Source: an uncultured Alphaproteobacteria bacterium
GTDB taxonomy: Bacteria > Pseudomonadota > Alphaproteobacteria > HIMB59 > GCA-002718135
Assembly: GCA_902519435.1 (NCBI GenBank)
Contig: CABYKC010000030.1
Location: 1 to 6,231 of the forward strand
DNA: 6,231 nucleotides
Direction of reading: 5' to 3'
Positions 5,272-6,231 of this stretch are shown piece by piece. The translations under genes were made by a program, and so were the position numbers. The notes beneath the pieces are model-generated. The model did no database searches. It saw only the letters and a program-made list of their open reading frames with translations, and was not told the DNA's origin. Position 1 is the first letter of the stretch. Each line of letters opens with the position of its first letter.

Positions 5272-6231
5272 ATGAAAGTTGCAATAAATGGATTTGGAAG
5301 AATTGGAAAACTTGTTTTTAGAGCTTTATTAGAAAAAAACCCTAAAGATATTAATATTGTAGCTATTAATGAACTAGGAACTGTTGAGAGCAGTGCTCAC
5401 TTACTTAAATATGACAGTGTTCACGGTATTCTTAAAGATGAGATTATTTCTATCAAAAATGGATTAAAAATTGGTAAACATAAAATTAATTTTTATTCCG
5501 AAAGAGATCCAAATAACCTTCCTTGGAAATCACTAAAGGTAGATGTTGTTCTTGAATGTAGTGGTGTTTTTACTTCAAAAGAAAAGGCGATTTCTCATTT
5601 AAATGCAGGAGCAAAAAAAGTTATTATTTCAGCACCAGCTTCAAATGTAGATGCCACTATTGTTCAAGGTGTAAATAACGATACCATTAAAAAAAATCAT
5701 AACGTAATTTCAAACGGATCTTGTACTACTAACTGTCTTGCTCCTTTAGCTATGGTTCTTGATGAAAAATTAGGAATTGAAAGTGGTTTCATGACAACAA
5801 TTCATAGTTATACGGGTGATCAAAGAACTGTTGATCAAACTCATTCTGACTTTAGAAGAGCAAGGGCTGCAGCTGAGTCAATGATTCCTACTTCTACAGG
5901 AGCGGCAAAGGCTTTGAGCTTAGTCTTACCAAAATTAAAAGGTAAACTAGATGGAACAGCTATTCGAGTACCTACTCCTAATGTCTCACTTATAGATCTT
6001 ACATTTGTAAGTAAGAAAAAAACTAGCCCAGAAAAAATTAATTCTATAGTTAATCAAGCTTCAAAAACTAAAAAATTAAATGGAATTCTAACAACAAACT
6101 CATTACCTCTAGTTTCAATTGATTTTAATCATAATTCAAGCAGCTCTGTATTTGATATGAGTCAAACACAAGTTGTAAAAGATAAATTCTGTAGAGTTTT
6201 ATCTTGGTATGATAATGAATGGGGATTCTCA
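5272..6231 (+). CDS. gap: Glyceraldehyde-3-phosphate dehydrogenase, type I (3' end cut by the window)
   Basis: The open frame encodes 320 residues and runs off the right edge. The family is about 335 long, so roughly 15 C-terminal residues are missing because of the window, not truncation. The enzyme phosphorylates and oxidises glyceraldehyde 3-phosphate to 1,3-bisphosphoglycerate with NAD(P). Seen are the Rossmann motif INGFGRIG (5-12), the catalytic Cys151 in SNGSCTTNC, His178 in TTIHSYTGDQ, the phosphate-site loop PTSTGAAKA, RVPTPNVS, and the C-terminal WYDNEWGFS. YTGDQRTVDQTH and TSTGAAKA fit a true GAPDH rather than erythrose-4-phosphate dehydrogenase. The residue after INE (Glu34) occupies the place of the aspartate that usually selects NAD; Glu there is also seen in Epd-type enzymes, so coenzyme preference is less certain. 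It is preceded by tkt and AAAGGAG. It probably works in both glycolytic and gluconeogenic directions. Confidence 0.95.
   Translation, partial: MKVAINGFGRIGKLVFRALLEKNPKDINIVAINELGTVESSAHLLKYDSVHGILKDEIISIKNGLKIGKHKINFYSERDPNNLPWKSLKVDVVLECSGVFTSKEKAISHLNAGAKKVIISAPASNVDATIVQGVNNDTIKKNHNVISNGSCTTNCLAPLAMVLDEKLGIESGFMTTIHSYTGDQRTVDQTHSDFRRARAAAESMIPTSTGAAKALSLVLPKLKGKLDGTAIRVPTPNVSLIDLTFVSKKKTSPEKINSIVNQASKTKKLNGILTTNSLPLVSIDFNHNSSSSVFDMSQTQVVKDKFCRVLSWYDNEWGFS

Noticed and set aside
6180..6231. Truncated or broken gap gene
   Set aside because: The frame is open to the last base and ends within the conserved WYDNEWGFS motif; only the window edge removes the tail.
5272..6231. Erythrose-4-phosphate dehydrogenase (epd) instead of gap, because of INEL and the tkt neighbour
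   Set aside because: The YTGDQ and TSTGAAKA segments match GAPDH, whereas Epd reads differently in both places.
1..6231. CRISPR array, transposon ends, tRNA or riboswitch
   Set aside because: No regular spaced repeats, transposase frame, cloverleaf or recognisable aptamer was seen; spacers are at most 85 bases.

Overview
The window is AT-rich, gene-dense DNA with almost no spacer. Gene content and order point to a streamlined, low-GC alphaproteobacterium. A marine SAR11 (Pelagibacterales)-type genome, or a similarly reduced lineage such as HIMB59, fits best. The order tkt, DUF4164-like coiled coil, zapA and 5-formyl-THF cyclo-ligase, followed by ymdB, yebC and tolQ, is an alphaproteobacterial arrangement. 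No rRNA, tRNA, mobile element or CRISPR array is visible.

Minus-strand block (about 1-3199, transcribed right to left): a 62-residue coiled-coil protein (DUF4164 type), zapA (Z-ring associated), fthC/ygfA (5-formyltetrahydrofolate cyclo-ligase), ymdB (metallophosphoesterase), a 79-base gap holding a hairpin, yebC (TACO1 family), a 97-residue PD-(D/E)XK nuclease resembling Hjc Holliday-junction resolvases, and the first 28 codons of tolQ, cut by the window edge. The genes overlap or nearly touch, so they probably form one or two operons. The hairpin between ymdB and yebC is the likely break.

Plus-strand block (3285-6231): tkt (transketolase, TTG start), then after 10 bases gap (glyceraldehyde-3-phosphate dehydrogenase), which runs off the right edge about 15 residues short of the usual length. 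The pair links the non-oxidative pentose phosphate pathway to lower glycolysis/gluconeogenesis. The 85-base divergent spacer (3200-3284) must carry the promoters for both blocks. It holds three copies of the 10-mer TAATTTTATA and what look like overlapping -35 boxes.

Most of the window is ordinary housekeeping. The most interesting point is the small nuclease between yebC and tolQ. In many alphaproteobacteria this interval holds ruvC-ruvA-ruvB. A different resolvase-like fold sitting alone there suggests a non-homologous replacement of RuvC, but the sequence alone cannot prove it.
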